Shown: positions 1 to 6,527 of the stretch, piece after piece
Layout of the letters: every line of letters begins with the position of its first letter
Numbering within the stretch: the first letter of the stretch is position 1
The notes under the pieces: model-generated
Seen by the model: only the letters and a program-made list of their open reading frames with translations
Database searches by the model: none
What the model was told of the DNA's origin: nothing
Translations under genes and position numbers: made by a program
Assembly: GCA_964537965.1 (NCBI GenBank)
Contig: CAZIDB010000235.1
Span: forward strand, 1 to 7,197
DNA: 7,197 nucleotides
Direction of reading: 5' to 3'
From: SURF-24 sp964537965
GTDB lineage: Bacteria; Bacteroidota; Ignavibacteria; Ignavibacteriales; SURF-24

Positions 1-62
1 GCGTTTTTTCCTTGCTGCTCTAAATCCAAATAGAAATATAAAGGTAAAAATTACTATTCACA

Positions 63-530
63 TTAATTAGTAAGAAGTTTGGTAAAAGACATTGATGCTA
101 ACTGCCAATTACTATTATGCTGCACATACACTTCTGTAACCATGAAAGGATTTGTAACCTCATTTCCTCCAACAACGGCAAGGAGTGTAATTCTGTTTAA
201 AAGGATTGCTGTTGTACCAATAATATTTACCGACACATCATGTATATCCGCTTTCTTGTACCAAATCCCTCCGCTTTTAATAATACCGAGTTCTTGTTCT
301 TTCCCCCAGGATCCGCCCATATGAACAAAAACAGCTTTTTCGTTAAAGAGAGAATCTAACCTATCTGCATTTTTGTCTGCCATCCACTGCCACTTATCTT
401 TTGAGAGCTTTATAATTTCTTGTTCTAAATTTGTGCTGCTTATTGTTGATGCATTTACACTTGTTTCCTGTGCGTTGGATGTTTGCGCACATATGAATAA
501 GAAAAGCATAACGATAATTGATACCTTCAT
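63..530 (-). CDS. Secreted NTF2-like (DUF4440-type) protein
   Basis: A 155-residue protein with an N-terminal Sec signal peptide: a basic start (MKVS), a hydrophobic core to about residue 15, and a likely cleavage after SNA at residue 20. It is therefore probably exported to the periplasm. The mature part has the small cone-shaped NTF2-like layout: a first helix (about residues 35-62, with EQEIIKLSKDKWQWM), then AVFVHMGG and curved-sheet strands, ending in WQLASMSFTKL. This matches the DUF4440/SnoaL-like superfamily, whose members bind small ligands or act as small enzymes; no specific function can be read from it. The ATG is preceded by AGGAG at a spacing of 5 bases. It lies 65 bases after the DUF362 gene and is probably last in the minus-strand set. 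I see no clear terminator hairpin in the 62 bases that follow its stop. Confidence 0.8.
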   Translation of the reverse strand: MKVSIIVMLFLFICAQTSNAQETSVNASTISSTNLEQEIIKLSKDKWQWMADKNADRLDSLFNEKAVFVHMGGSWGKEQELGIIKSGGIWYKKADIHDVSVNIIGTTAILLNRITLLAVVGGNEVTNPFMVTEVYVQHNSNWQLASMSFTKLLTN

Positions 531-595
531 AAAAACTCCTATGTTTGTTTATAAGTCTTACAATTATGAGTATTCATTTTGCTTGAACCAATCCT

Positions 596-1588
596 TTATT
601 TTTCAATATCAATCAGGGTATAGCTCCTGCTGCCAAGGCCGAGTTCTTCGGCGTGTTCCAGAGTATGAACTCCGTTTTTCTCCTCCATGCGTTTGATTAA
701 ATCATGTCCATCGTGTGCCTTATAAACAAGATCAACACATGCCTGATCCAATGCTATCGGATCGAGCGATGCCAGAATGCCGATATCCGCCATCGTAGGA
801 TCTTTAGGATTAGAATCACAATCGCAATCGATTGATAACCTGTTCATCACATTAATATATAAAATATTTTCTCCAAGACTGTTCATTACTGCACCGGCTG
901 CTTCTGCCATTGATTCAAGGAATTTGTTTTGATCTGTAGTAAAGGCTTTTGCAAGTTCACTTGTTTTATCAGTTACACCTGCAGTATGAATCCACATTTT
1001 GCCACTTGCCGATGCGATACCGATAGACATATTTTTTATTGCTCCTCCGAAACCTCCCATTGCGTGTCCCTTAAAATGGGAAAGTATAATGAATGAATTG
1101 TAGTTTTTAAAATGAGATCCGACAAAATCTTCTTTGATATTTTTTCCTTTTTCAAATGGTAATGAAATTGAGCCTTCTTCATCCATAATATCAACATTGG
1201 CAATGGCTGTAAATCCGTGCTCGGCTGCTGTTTTCTTATGCTCTTCAGTACTTGATCGTTTGCCGGGATAAGCAGTATTGCATTCAACGATTGTTCCATT
1301 TACTGACTGAACTAAATCTTTAATTAAATCAGGGGACAAATAATTATGTCCGCCGGGTTCACCTGTACTTATTTTTACCGCAACTTTTCCCGGTAATTTA
1401 CGGTCGGGTGCTTTGTAAATTGCTAACAATCCGGTTGGACTAATATCTTTGGAAAAGTAAACAATAGATTTTTTATTCTTGCCCGTTCCTGAATTGACTT
1501 TGGTAGAATCCTGTTGTGCATATGCATTAATGATGAATACAACCGAAAGAAGAATTACTGTAAGTTTACCCGTAATAAAGCAGTTCAT
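596..1588 (-). CDS. Secreted DUF362 domain protein
   Basis: A 330-residue protein with a clear Sec signal peptide (hydrophobic residues 9-22, likely cut after NAYA at 24). The body matches the DUF362 family: HFKGHAMGGFGGAIKN at 171-186, a CDC pair at 255-257, and DIGILASLDPIALDQAC at 268-284. Many DUF362 proteins carry a C-terminal 4Fe-4S ferredoxin region. None is visible here, so this is the short stand-alone form. DUF362 has no settled biochemical role, and the conserved His, Cys and Asp suggest metal or cofactor binding (inference). The ATG follows AGGAG at a spacing of 6 bases. The 94-base gap from the upstream alcohol dehydrogenase gene is the widest in the run and contains a 10-bp palindrome (ACAATATTGT, 1617-1626), so a separate promoter or operator is possible. 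Confidence 0.82.
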   Translation of the reverse strand: MNCFITGKLTVILLSVVFIINAYAQQDSTKVNSGTGKNKKSIVYFSKDISPTGLLAIYKAPDRKLPGKVAVKISTGEPGGHNYLSPDLIKDLVQSVNGTIVECNTAYPGKRSSTEEHKKTAAEHGFTAIANVDIMDEEGSISLPFEKGKNIKEDFVGSHFKNYNSFIILSHFKGHAMGGFGGAIKNMSIGIASASGKMWIHTAGVTDKTSELAKAFTTDQNKFLESMAEAAGAVMNSLGENILYINVMNRLSIDCDCDSNPKDPTMADIGILASLDPIALDQACVDLVYKAHDGHDLIKRMEEKNGVHTLEHAEELGLGSRSYTLIDIEK

Positions 1589-1682
1589 TCCTTTCTCCTA
1601 AGTCTGAATTTGTACGACAATATTGTGATTTAATTTTTTTGTTTATTCTGGTATTACTTGTAATTCATTTCTTTACCCGGAA

Positions 1683-2849
1683 TCAGAAAGCGGTCTCAAG
1701 AATTTTTTTGCTAATATCAGGAGTTATGTCCTGCGTTTCTGAAAGAGCTGTTAATCCATGAGCTTTAAGCTGGTTAACAACATTATTTATTTCATCAGCT
1801 TTAATTCCGTATTCGGAAAGATGAGTTTTAATACCAAGTGATTCAAAGAATTCACTTGTCTTTTGTATTGCAAGATCAATCTTTTCCTCTTCATTTTCAT
1901 TTTCGATGTGCCAAACGCGTTCTGCATATTGAATAAGTTTTGCTTTTTTCTGTTGGCGTTTTACCTGCAGCAAAGCCGGCAGGATTATCGCAAGCGTCTG
2001 TCCATGATCTATTCCGAATAATGCTGTAAGTTCATGGCCTATCATGTGAGTTACCCAATCCTGCGGTACGCCCGCGCCAATTAACCCATTAAGTGCAAGA
2101 GTAGCACTCCATACTTGGTTTGCGCGTACATCATAGTTATCAGCTTCAGCCACAGCCGCCGGGCCAATTTCAATTAATGTCTGTAGAATACCTTCTGCCA
2201 TACGATCCTGCAGTTTACCATCAACCGGGTAAGTAAGGTATTGCTCGGTAGTGTGAACAAATGCGTCAACTATTCCATTGGCAACCTGAATCTTTGGAAG
2301 CGTAAATGTAAGTGTCGGGTCAAGTATTGAAAATACCGGAAACGTTAGTTCGCTCATTACAGGAAATTTGCCATGCTCATAACTAATAACAGCGCCGTTA
2401 TTCATCTCAGATCCTGTTGCGGGCAAAGTAAGCACAGTACCAAACGGAACAACTTTTCCAACAACATCAAAAGGAATTCTCATAAAACCATATTTAAGTA
2501 AATCCCGCGCATCACCGTTGTAGTTGGATGCAAGTGTTATAAATTTTGTCCCGTCTATAACTGATCCGCCGCCAACGGCAAGTATGAAATTAATTTTTTC
2601 TTTATTGACTACATCCACTGCTTTCATCAGCGTTTCATAACGCGGGTTCGGTTCAATGCCGCCAAACTCATGTATATTTCTTTTACCAAGGACGGTTTTA
2701 ATTTTATCAATAAGGCCGCTCTTCTTAGCACTGCCTCCGCCGTAAGTAATTAAGACAATGGCATCAGCAGGAACATACTTGTTTATTTCATCAAGCCTGT
2801 CTTTACCAAAGATAATTCTTGTTGGATTATAAAAATCAAAATTGAACAT
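1683..2849 (-). CDS. yqhD: YqhD-type iron-containing alcohol dehydrogenase (NADPH aldehyde reductase)
   Basis: A 388-residue group III (iron-containing) alcohol dehydrogenase that aligns end to end, from memory, with E. coli YqhD (387 aa). The N-terminal Rossmann-like half has GGGS at 37-40 and GGGSVIDGTK at 93-102. Ser40 with Gly39, where NAD enzymes often have Asp, points to NADPH. The helical C-terminal half supplies the metal ligands Asp195, His199, His268 and His282, all present and in register with YqhD Asp194, His198, His267 and His281. YqhD reduces a wide range of short aldehydes, including acrolein, methylglyoxal, glyoxal and butanal, in the cytoplasm, and protects against lipid peroxidation products. 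The ATG is preceded by GAGGAG at 7 bases. It follows the flavodoxin-fold gene by 38 bases, consistent with one transcript. The exact substrate here is inferred. Confidence 0.93.
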   Translation of the reverse strand: MFNFDFYNPTRIIFGKDRLDEINKYVPADAIVLITYGGGSAKKSGLIDKIKTVLGKRNIHEFGGIEPNPRYETLMKAVDVVNKEKINFILAVGGGSVIDGTKFITLASNYNGDARDLLKYGFMRIPFDVVGKVVPFGTVLTLPATGSEMNNGAVISYEHGKFPVMSELTFPVFSILDPTLTFTLPKIQVANGIVDAFVHTTEQYLTYPVDGKLQDRMAEGILQTLIEIGPAAVAEADNYDVRANQVWSATLALNGLIGAGVPQDWVTHMIGHELTALFGIDHGQTLAIILPALLQVKRQQKKAKLIQYAERVWHIENENEEEKIDLAIQKTSEFFESLGIKTHLSEYGIKADEINNVVNQLKAHGLTALSETQDITPDISKKILETAF

Positions 2850-2887
2850 GATACAACTCCTCTTTTAAAGTTATTCTTTCCTTAATA

Positions 2888-3427
2888 TTAAACTGCCTTC
2901 CCCATATCGAAAGCCTGTTTCATTGCAGTGCTATTTTTTATATCACCTTTGTTCCATGCGCCTGTGCCGTAAATAATTCCTTTTTCCTTTGCATCATTAA
3001 GGCACAAAGTAAAACCGCGGAATTCTTCAATTGTCCGGCTTAAAGCAGTTTTATTATTATCCGCAGCAGTAATGAGGAAATAAAAATCCTTGTCAATAAT
3101 TTCCGTGTAACGCGCACATGTTCTATCAATAAATGTTTTCATCTGACCGCACATTGTATAAAAATATACCGGTGTTGCCATAATAATCACATCGGCATCA
3201 ATCATTTTATGCAGAAGTTCGGCCATGTCATCTTTTTGAGAGCAGCCGTTTTTTTTAGAAACACATGTTCCGCATCCAGTACAGTAATTTATATTTTTCT
3301 CTCTCAGTGAAATTTTTTCGGTCAGGTGTCCCGCTTCTAAAGATCCGCTTACGAACTGGTCGATCAGCAGATCGGAGTTGCCTCCTTTACGAGGACTGGA
3401 TGATATGGCTAATATTTTTTTACGCAT
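2888..3427 (-). CDS. Flavodoxin-fold NAD(P)H reductase with clustered cysteines
   Basis: A 179-residue cytoplasmic protein of the NADPH-dependent FMN reductase / iron-sulfur flavoprotein superfamily. The FMN phosphate loop is SSSPRKGGNSD (about residues 9-19). A compact cysteine cluster follows: Cys49, Cys52, Cys55 and Cys62 (C-x2-C-x2-C-x6-C), as in Isf-like flavoproteins, where such a motif binds a 4Fe-4S cluster. ATPVYFYTMCGQMKTFIDR (about 84-102) is the typical second flavin-binding loop and helix. Members reduce quinones, nitro compounds or other electrophiles, or pass electrons to partners. The substrate cannot be told from sequence. The ATG has only a weak upstream purine match (AAAAGTGA), but the protein begins with the normal MRKKILAISSSPR strand and loop, so the start is sound. 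It sits between two NAD(P)H-dependent carbonyl reductases. Confidence 0.88.
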   Translation of the reverse strand: MRKKILAISSSPRKGGNSDLLIDQFVSGSLEAGHLTEKISLREKNINYCTGCGTCVSKKNGCSQKDDMAELLHKMIDADVIIMATPVYFYTMCGQMKTFIDRTCARYTEIIDKDFYFLITAADNNKTALSRTIEEFRGFTLCLNDAKEKGIIYGTGAWNKGDIKNSTAMKQAFDMGKAV

Positions 3428-3490
3428 TTTATAAAATCACTTTTAATATTTTTTATTATTAAAACGAAATCAAGATTCGTCCAGGTCAAA

Positions 3491-4486
3491 TTAACGATTG
3501 ATTAATTTTGCACTGCTTTCCGGGTACCTGTCTCCCTGTGCTTTAATATTTAAAGATGCCTGCTCAATTTCATTTATTTCTTCGGAAGTTAATTCCACAT
3601 CAACTGCCGCCATATTCTCTTTAAGTCTGTGTAATTTGGTTGTCCCGGGAATAGGTACAATCCATTGCTTTTGTGCCAGCAGCCATGCAAGAGCAACCTG
3701 TGCGGGTGTGGCATTTTTACGAGCTGCAACCTTGCCAAGTAAATCAACAAAAACTTTATTTGCTTTCCTGTTCTCAGTTGTAAAACGGGGAACAGAATTC
3801 CTGAAATCATCTTTATCGAATGTAGTCTTTTCATCTATAGCGCCTGTAAGAAAACCTCTGCCAAGCGGACTAAACGGAACGAATCCTATTCCAAGCTCTT
3901 CTAATGTTGATAAAACTTCTGCTTCAGGTTCTCTCCACCATAAAGAATATTCACTCTGAAGCGCAGTTACCGGCTGAACAGCATGAGCGCGGCGAATTAT
4001 ATTAACGCCTGCTTCAGAAAGTCCGAAGTGCTTAACCTTTCCCTGCTGAATCAAATCCTTAACGGCTCCTGCAACATCTTCAATGGGAACTTCGGGATCA
4101 ACTCTGTGCTGATAAAACAGATCTATAACATCTGTCTTTAATCTTTTCAGAGAAGCCTCCGCTACTTGTTTAATATGTTCGGGACGGCTATCCAGGCCGG
4201 ACCACTTTGTTTCGCCTTTGGGATCAAGACTAAAACCAAACTTTGTAGCAATAACAACACGGGTACGGAACGGGGCAAGTGCCTGGCCTACAAGTTCTTC
4301 ATTTATAAATGGACCATAAACTTCAGCAGTATCAAAAAGTGTGACTCCTTTTTCAACGGCTGACCGGATAAGTGAAATCATTTCCTGCTTATCTGCTACA
4401 CGACCATAACCAAAACTCATTCCCATACATCCAAGTCCTAGAGCCGAAACCTCAAGTCCGCTTTTTCCTAATATTCGCTTTTTCAA
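3491..4486 (-). CDS. Aldo/keto reductase
   Basis: A 331-residue cytoplasmic (beta/alpha)8-barrel oxidoreductase using NAD(P)H to reduce aldehydes and ketones. The full catalytic tetrad is visible: Asp52 and Tyr57 in FDTAEVYG, Lys82 in IATKFGF, and His127 in LFYQHRVDP. GLSEAG (155-160), PLGRGFLTG (207-215) and IPGTTKLHRLKEN (279-291) are the usual cofactor-side motifs. The long form and the sequence around YQHRVDP resemble the AKR13 / YakC group. The start codon is TTG: MKKRILGKSGLEVSALGLG is the normal family N-terminus, AAGGA lies 6 bases upstream, and the next in-frame ATG would cut off the first strand. It is the first gene of the minus-strand run, with the flavodoxin-fold gene 63 bases downstream. 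Pairing with YqhD recalls the yqhD-dkgA operon, although DkgA is a different AKR family. Confidence 0.93.
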   Translation of the reverse strand: MKKRILGKSGLEVSALGLGCMGMSFGYGRVADKQEMISLIRSAVEKGVTLFDTAEVYGPFINEELVGQALAPFRTRVVIATKFGFSLDPKGETKWSGLDSRPEHIKQVAEASLKRLKTDVIDLFYQHRVDPEVPIEDVAGAVKDLIQQGKVKHFGLSEAGVNIIRRAHAVQPVTALQSEYSLWWREPEAEVLSTLEELGIGFVPFSPLGRGFLTGAIDEKTTFDKDDFRNSVPRFTTENRKANKVFVDLLGKVAARKNATPAQVALAWLLAQKQWIVPIPGTTKLHRLKENMAAVDVELTSEEINEIEQASLNIKAQGDRYPESSAKLINR

Positions 4487-4492
4487 TGAAAT

Positions 4493-4497
4493 TCCTT
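4493..4497 (-). promoter_or_regulatory. Shine-Dalgarno site that fixes the TTG start
   Basis: Read on the minus strand this is AAGGA, 6 bases before the TTG at 4486-4484. No ATG or GTG lies at a suitable distance, so this site supports the TTG as the true start of the aldo/keto reductase. Confidence 0.7.
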
Positions 4498-4601
4498 ATT
4501 TAGTTTAACTCGTGAAGCAAAAATAAAAAATAAATACAAAGAGATGTTATACAAAAGGCGGAAGGTTAGATACATTTTGAAGGTGACGAACTTTCTCAGC
4601 A

Positions 4602-4635
4602 ATATTTTAAGACTGCTGTAGCAGTATTAAAATAT
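4602..4635. repeat. 34-bp near-perfect palindrome
   Basis: The arms are 16 bases each around a central GT. ATATTTTAA at 4602-4610 pairs with TTAAAATAT at 4627-4635, and ACTGCT at 4612-4617 pairs with AGCAGT at 4620-4625. The only mismatch is G4611 against A4626. No T-run follows on either strand, so it does not look like a terminator. Lying about 115 bases upstream of the aldo/keto reductase start, it could be a regulator binding site or a repeat-family palindrome; the sequence cannot decide between these. Confidence 0.75.
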
Positions 4636-4675
4636 GTCCGGTTTTTAAAATGTTTGCAGAGAGATAATTATTACC

Positions 4676-4785
4676 AGGTTGAGCGAACCCGCCTGTCCGT
4701 TAGGCAGGGCAGAATCCCGTTCGCGGGAATTTCCAGACACTAATTAGAACGAACTACCCTGCCCAAGACTGATTCTGCTCAACCT
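4676..4785. repeat. Nested inverted-repeat element (about 110 bp)
   Basis: The outer arms are AGGTTGAGC (4676-4684) and GCTCAACCT (4777-4785), a perfect 9-base match. Inside, GCAGAATC (4709-4716) pairs with GATTCTGC (4771-4778), and GGCAGGG (4703-4709) pairs with CCCTGCC (4757-4763). Two local hairpins also form: CCTGTCC/GGCAGG around GTTA (about 4692-4708, one bulged T), and CCCG-TTCG-CGGG (about 4717-4728). The arms compete, so several folds are possible. It resembles a small non-coding repeat of the REP or MITE type. No transposase is encoded nearby and no target duplication was confirmed. Confidence 0.6.
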
Positions 4786-4797
4786 TCCTTTTACCTT

Positions 4798-4831
4798 TAA
4801 GCATTTGGCTTACCTGTAAGCCTCTGGCTTA
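4798..4831. repeat. Two adjacent TAAGC/GCTTA hairpins
   Basis: TAAGC-ATTTG-GCTTA occupies 4798-4812 and TAAGCC-TCT-GGCTTA occupies 4817-4831. Both stems are perfect. They are near copies of one another, only four bases apart, which points to duplication of a small palindrome. Confidence 0.6.
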
Positions 4832-4851
4832 AAAATTTGCTAAACATTTTC

Positions 4852-4904
4852 TCAGCCAAATTTATTAGCCTCAACCAAAGGTTGATAAATCCGGCTTAGG
4901 CTGA
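4852..4904. repeat. 53-bp interrupted inverted repeat
   Basis: Three nested pairs share one axis: TCAGCC (4852-4857) with GGCTGA (4899-4904), ATTTA (4860-4864) with TAAAT (4886-4890), and TCAACC (4871-4876) with GGTTGA (4880-4885) around an AAA loop. The result is a long hairpin with two internal loops. No U-run follows, so it is not a simple terminator. Confidence 0.6.
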
Positions 4905-4919
4905 TCCGCCTCTGGCAGA
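4905..4919. repeat. TCCGCC-TCT-GGCAGA hairpin
   Basis: A 6-base stem with one mismatch and a TCT loop, directly abutting the 53-bp repeat. Its core GCCTCTGGC (4908-4916) is identical to the core of the hairpin at 4820-4828, so both may belong to one repeat family. Confidence 0.5.
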
Positions 4920-5039
4920 AATCCTGTTTCACTGTCAAACGGAATTTACATTTATCGTTTAGCTACTAAGAAATTTGTTCAGACAAAAAAGATGATGTTC
5001 ATGAAATAAAAAACGACCCATTCCAATAATCAGTTTCCC

Positions 5040-5056
5040 GCTTGCAGCAGGCAAGC
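5040..5056. repeat. GCTTGC/GCAAGC hairpin
   Basis: A perfect 6-base stem (5040-5045 with 5051-5056) around AGCAG. It is GC-rich against an AT-rich background and is not followed by a T-run. Confidence 0.5.
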
Positions 5057-5081
5057 CCAGGGGGAAGGGAAAATTTAATTT

Positions 5082-5116
5082 AAAGCGGAGCTTATTATAA
5101 GTCTCCGCTTTTTTAT
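5082..5116 (+). terminator. Terminator-like hairpin followed by T-run
   Basis: AAAGCGGAG (5082-5090) pairs perfectly with CTCCGCTTT (5103-5111). The loop can extend the stem (CTTA with TAAG), and TTTTTTATTTAT follows on the plus strand. It has the form of an intrinsic terminator for plus-strand transcription, yet no plus-strand gene lies upstream in the window. It may shield the integrase from upstream read-through, or be left over from a lost gene or insertion. Confidence 0.5.
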
Positions 5117-5191
5117 TTATAAAGTACATGATGAAGATATTATTAAATAAAAAACAGAATATTTTTAAAGCGGGTTTTTGCCAAATGTTAA

Positions 5192-5220
5192 TTGACACTA
5201 AATACGAAATGTTTTAACTT
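5192..5220 (+). promoter_or_regulatory. Candidate sigma-70-like promoter upstream of integrase
   Basis: TTGACA at 5192-5197, a 17-base spacer, and TAACTT at 5215-5220. The -35 match is perfect and the -10 is weak. It would give a leader of about 180 bases before the integrase ATG. In AT-rich DNA such matches arise by chance, and Bacteroidota promoters follow a different consensus, so this is tentative. I saw no LexA-type box nearby. Confidence 0.25.
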
Positions 5221-5290
5221 GCACTCAAGATTTTAGGGAACAAGTAATTGTTTGAGGGGAATACAATCCCGAATTTGAAGCTTCATAAAA

Positions 5291-5305
5291 TGCCAAGGTT
5301 TGGCA
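5291..5305. repeat. TGCCAA-GGT-TTGGCA hairpin
   Basis: A perfect 6-base inverted repeat with a 3-base loop, about 100 bases upstream of the integrase start. It could be an operator-like site for integrase control or another of the small intergenic palindromes. Confidence 0.45.
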
Positions 5306-5405
5306 GAATTATCTTAAAGAGTAATTTCTTTTTAATCTACTGTAACATTTTTCTAATTCCGATAGATAAGTTTATGGAAAGGAAAAACTTAATTGGATTA
5401 AATAG

Positions 5406-6437
5406 ATGTTAAACGAGAAGAGACAAAGTTTAATACAATTGAGAGAAAAGCAATTAGTATTAAATTCGGATCCGAAAAAATTATATAAACAACCTAAATT
5501 ACTAGATAGAGTAAAGGGTGTACTTAGAGTAAATCATTATAGTCCAAGGACTGAAGAAAGTTATATCGGTTGGATAAAGAGGTTCATTTTATTCAACAAT
5601 AAAACTCATCCCGAGAAATTAGGTGCAGAGGAAATAAAAGATTACTTGAATTATCTAGTTCTAAATAGGCATGTATCAGCAGCCACACAAAATCAAGCTT
5701 TACAGGGAATTTTATTTTTATATAAAAATATTTTGAATAAGGATATTGGCTGGATTGAAAACATTAAAAATGCAGCAAGAATAAGACACCTTCCCGTTGT
5801 ATTTTCCAAAAGAGAAGTTATAAAGATTTTTGAAAACCTGAAAGGTGTACCAAAAATATTAGTTTCATTATTATACGGTGGTGGATTAAGACTTTCTGAA
5901 GCATTGAAACTGCGAATAAAGGATATTGATTTTGATTATAAGCAGGTTATTGTACGTGATGGCAAGGGTGAAAAGGATAGAGTTACTGTTTTACCACAAT
6001 CGGTAATTCCAGAATTAAAAACGCATTTAAATGAAGTTTTTATTGTACATAAAAATGATTTAAAAAAAGGGAAAGGGGAAACAATATTACCGTATGCATT
6101 AAAAAGGAAATACCCAAATGCCGGGAAAGAATTTGGCTGGCAATATGCTTTTCCTTCAGATATGTTTGTGAAAGATAAAGAGACAGGAATTTTGTTTAGG
6201 CATCATATACATGAAAGCACTATACAAAGAGCCGTAAAAGAAGCAATAAGGAAAGCGGGTGTAAACAAACCGGGTAGTCCACATACATTCCGTCATTCAT
6301 TCGCAACACATCTGTTAGAAAACGGATATGATATAAGAACAATACAAGAGTTATTAGGACATAAGTCAATAAAAACTACGATGATTTATACGCATGTTCT
6401 GAACAGAGGATTAGGAGTAAAGAGTCCCTTAGACTGA
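5406..6437 (+). CDS. intI: Integron integrase (IntI-type tyrosine recombinase)
   Basis: A 343-residue tyrosine recombinase that inserts and excises gene cassettes at attI and attC sites. The N-terminal SAM-like DNA-binding domain spans about residues 30-115. The catalytic domain carries Arg162 (YGGGLRLSE), Lys187 (DGKGEKDR), His293 and Arg296 (HTFRHSFATHLL), His319 (LLGHKSIKTT) and the nucleophile Tyr328 (MIYTHVL). What separates it from XerC/XerD is the insert at about 229-289, with ALKRKYP, FGWQYAFPS, RHHIHEST and QRAVK, the signature IntI patch needed to handle folded attC. The C-terminus GLGVKSPLD is also typical of IntI. Length is close to class 1 IntI1 (337 aa). It looks intact. The ATG follows an in-frame TAG directly and has only a weak GGA 9 bases upstream. 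It reads toward the adjacent cassette, with no terminator between them. Confidence 0.95.
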   Translation: MLNEKRQSLIQLREKQLVLNSDPKKLYKQPKLLDRVKGVLRVNHYSPRTEESYIGWIKRFILFNNKTHPEKLGAEEIKDYLNYLVLNRHVSAATQNQALQGILFLYKNILNKDIGWIENIKNAARIRHLPVVFSKREVIKIFENLKGVPKILVSLLYGGGLRLSEALKLRIKDIDFDYKQVIVRDGKGEKDRVTVLPQSVIPELKTHLNEVFIVHKNDLKKGKGETILPYALKRKYPNAGKEFGWQYAFPSDMFVKDKETGILFRHHIHESTIQRAVKEAIRKAGVNKPGSPHTFRHSFATHLLENGYDIRTIQELLGHKSIKTTMIYTHVLNRGLGVKSPLD

Positions 6438-6454
6438 AATACTAAGGATGATAT

Positions 6455-6527
6455 TTATGCAGTACACAGTTTTAAAATATATTGATTACAGTGAATTATC
6501 AAATAAAATGGAACGTAGTTATGCAGT
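6455..6527 (+). repeat. Direct repeat TTATGCAGT (two copies)
   Basis: Copies lie at 6455-6463 and 6519-6527, 64 bases apart; the second is preceded by G, giving a GTTATGC box. Part of the motif recurs inverted as GCATAA at 6567-6572. Direct-repeat boxes of the GTTATG type flank the core in attI1 and bind integrase there, so these may be integrase-binding sites. Confidence 0.5.

Larger units (their letters stand above)
4487..5405. other. Long intergenic region rich in palindromes
   Basis: About 920 bases between the start of the aldo/keto reductase (minus strand) and the start of the integrase (plus strand). I find no credible gene: the one open frame of note (minus strand, about 4959-5198) is low-complexity and crosses two hairpins. 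The region must hold the promoters of both divergent units. Its notable content is a set of inverted repeats listed separately: a 34-bp palindrome, a nested element of about 110 bp, several hairpins with short loops, and a terminator-like hairpin. The GC-rich patches inside these repeats contrast with the AT-rich surroundings. Confidence 0.75.

Noticed and set aside
1..62. Terminator after the NTF2-like gene
   Set aside because: No stable stem followed by a T-run on the minus strand could be found in these bases; the operon may continue or end outside the window.
3498..3959. Plus-strand open frame of 153 codons opposite the aldo/keto reductase
   Set aside because: A shadow of the reductase, which has the full family motif set on the other strand.
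4699..4705. GTTAGGC, a perfect match to the integron core GTTRRRY
   Set aside because: It lies inside the hairpin of the nested repeat with no matching L'/L'' boxes, about 700 bases from intI on the wrong side for the array; most likely chance.
4959..5198. Minus-strand open frame of 79 codons in the intergenic region
   Set aside because: It crosses two hairpins including the terminator-like one, has a low-complexity composition, and shows no family pattern or good ribosome-binding site.
5321..5337. AAAGA/TCTTT hairpin with T-run as a second terminator
   Set aside because: The stem is only about 5 A-T-rich pairs, too weak to support a terminator, and no plus-strand gene precedes it.
5330..5370. 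Possible LexA box in front of the integrase (CTGTAACATTTT)
   Set aside because: Only the CTGT half is present; the ACAG half at the needed spacing is missing. SOS control, known for some integron integrases, cannot be claimed.
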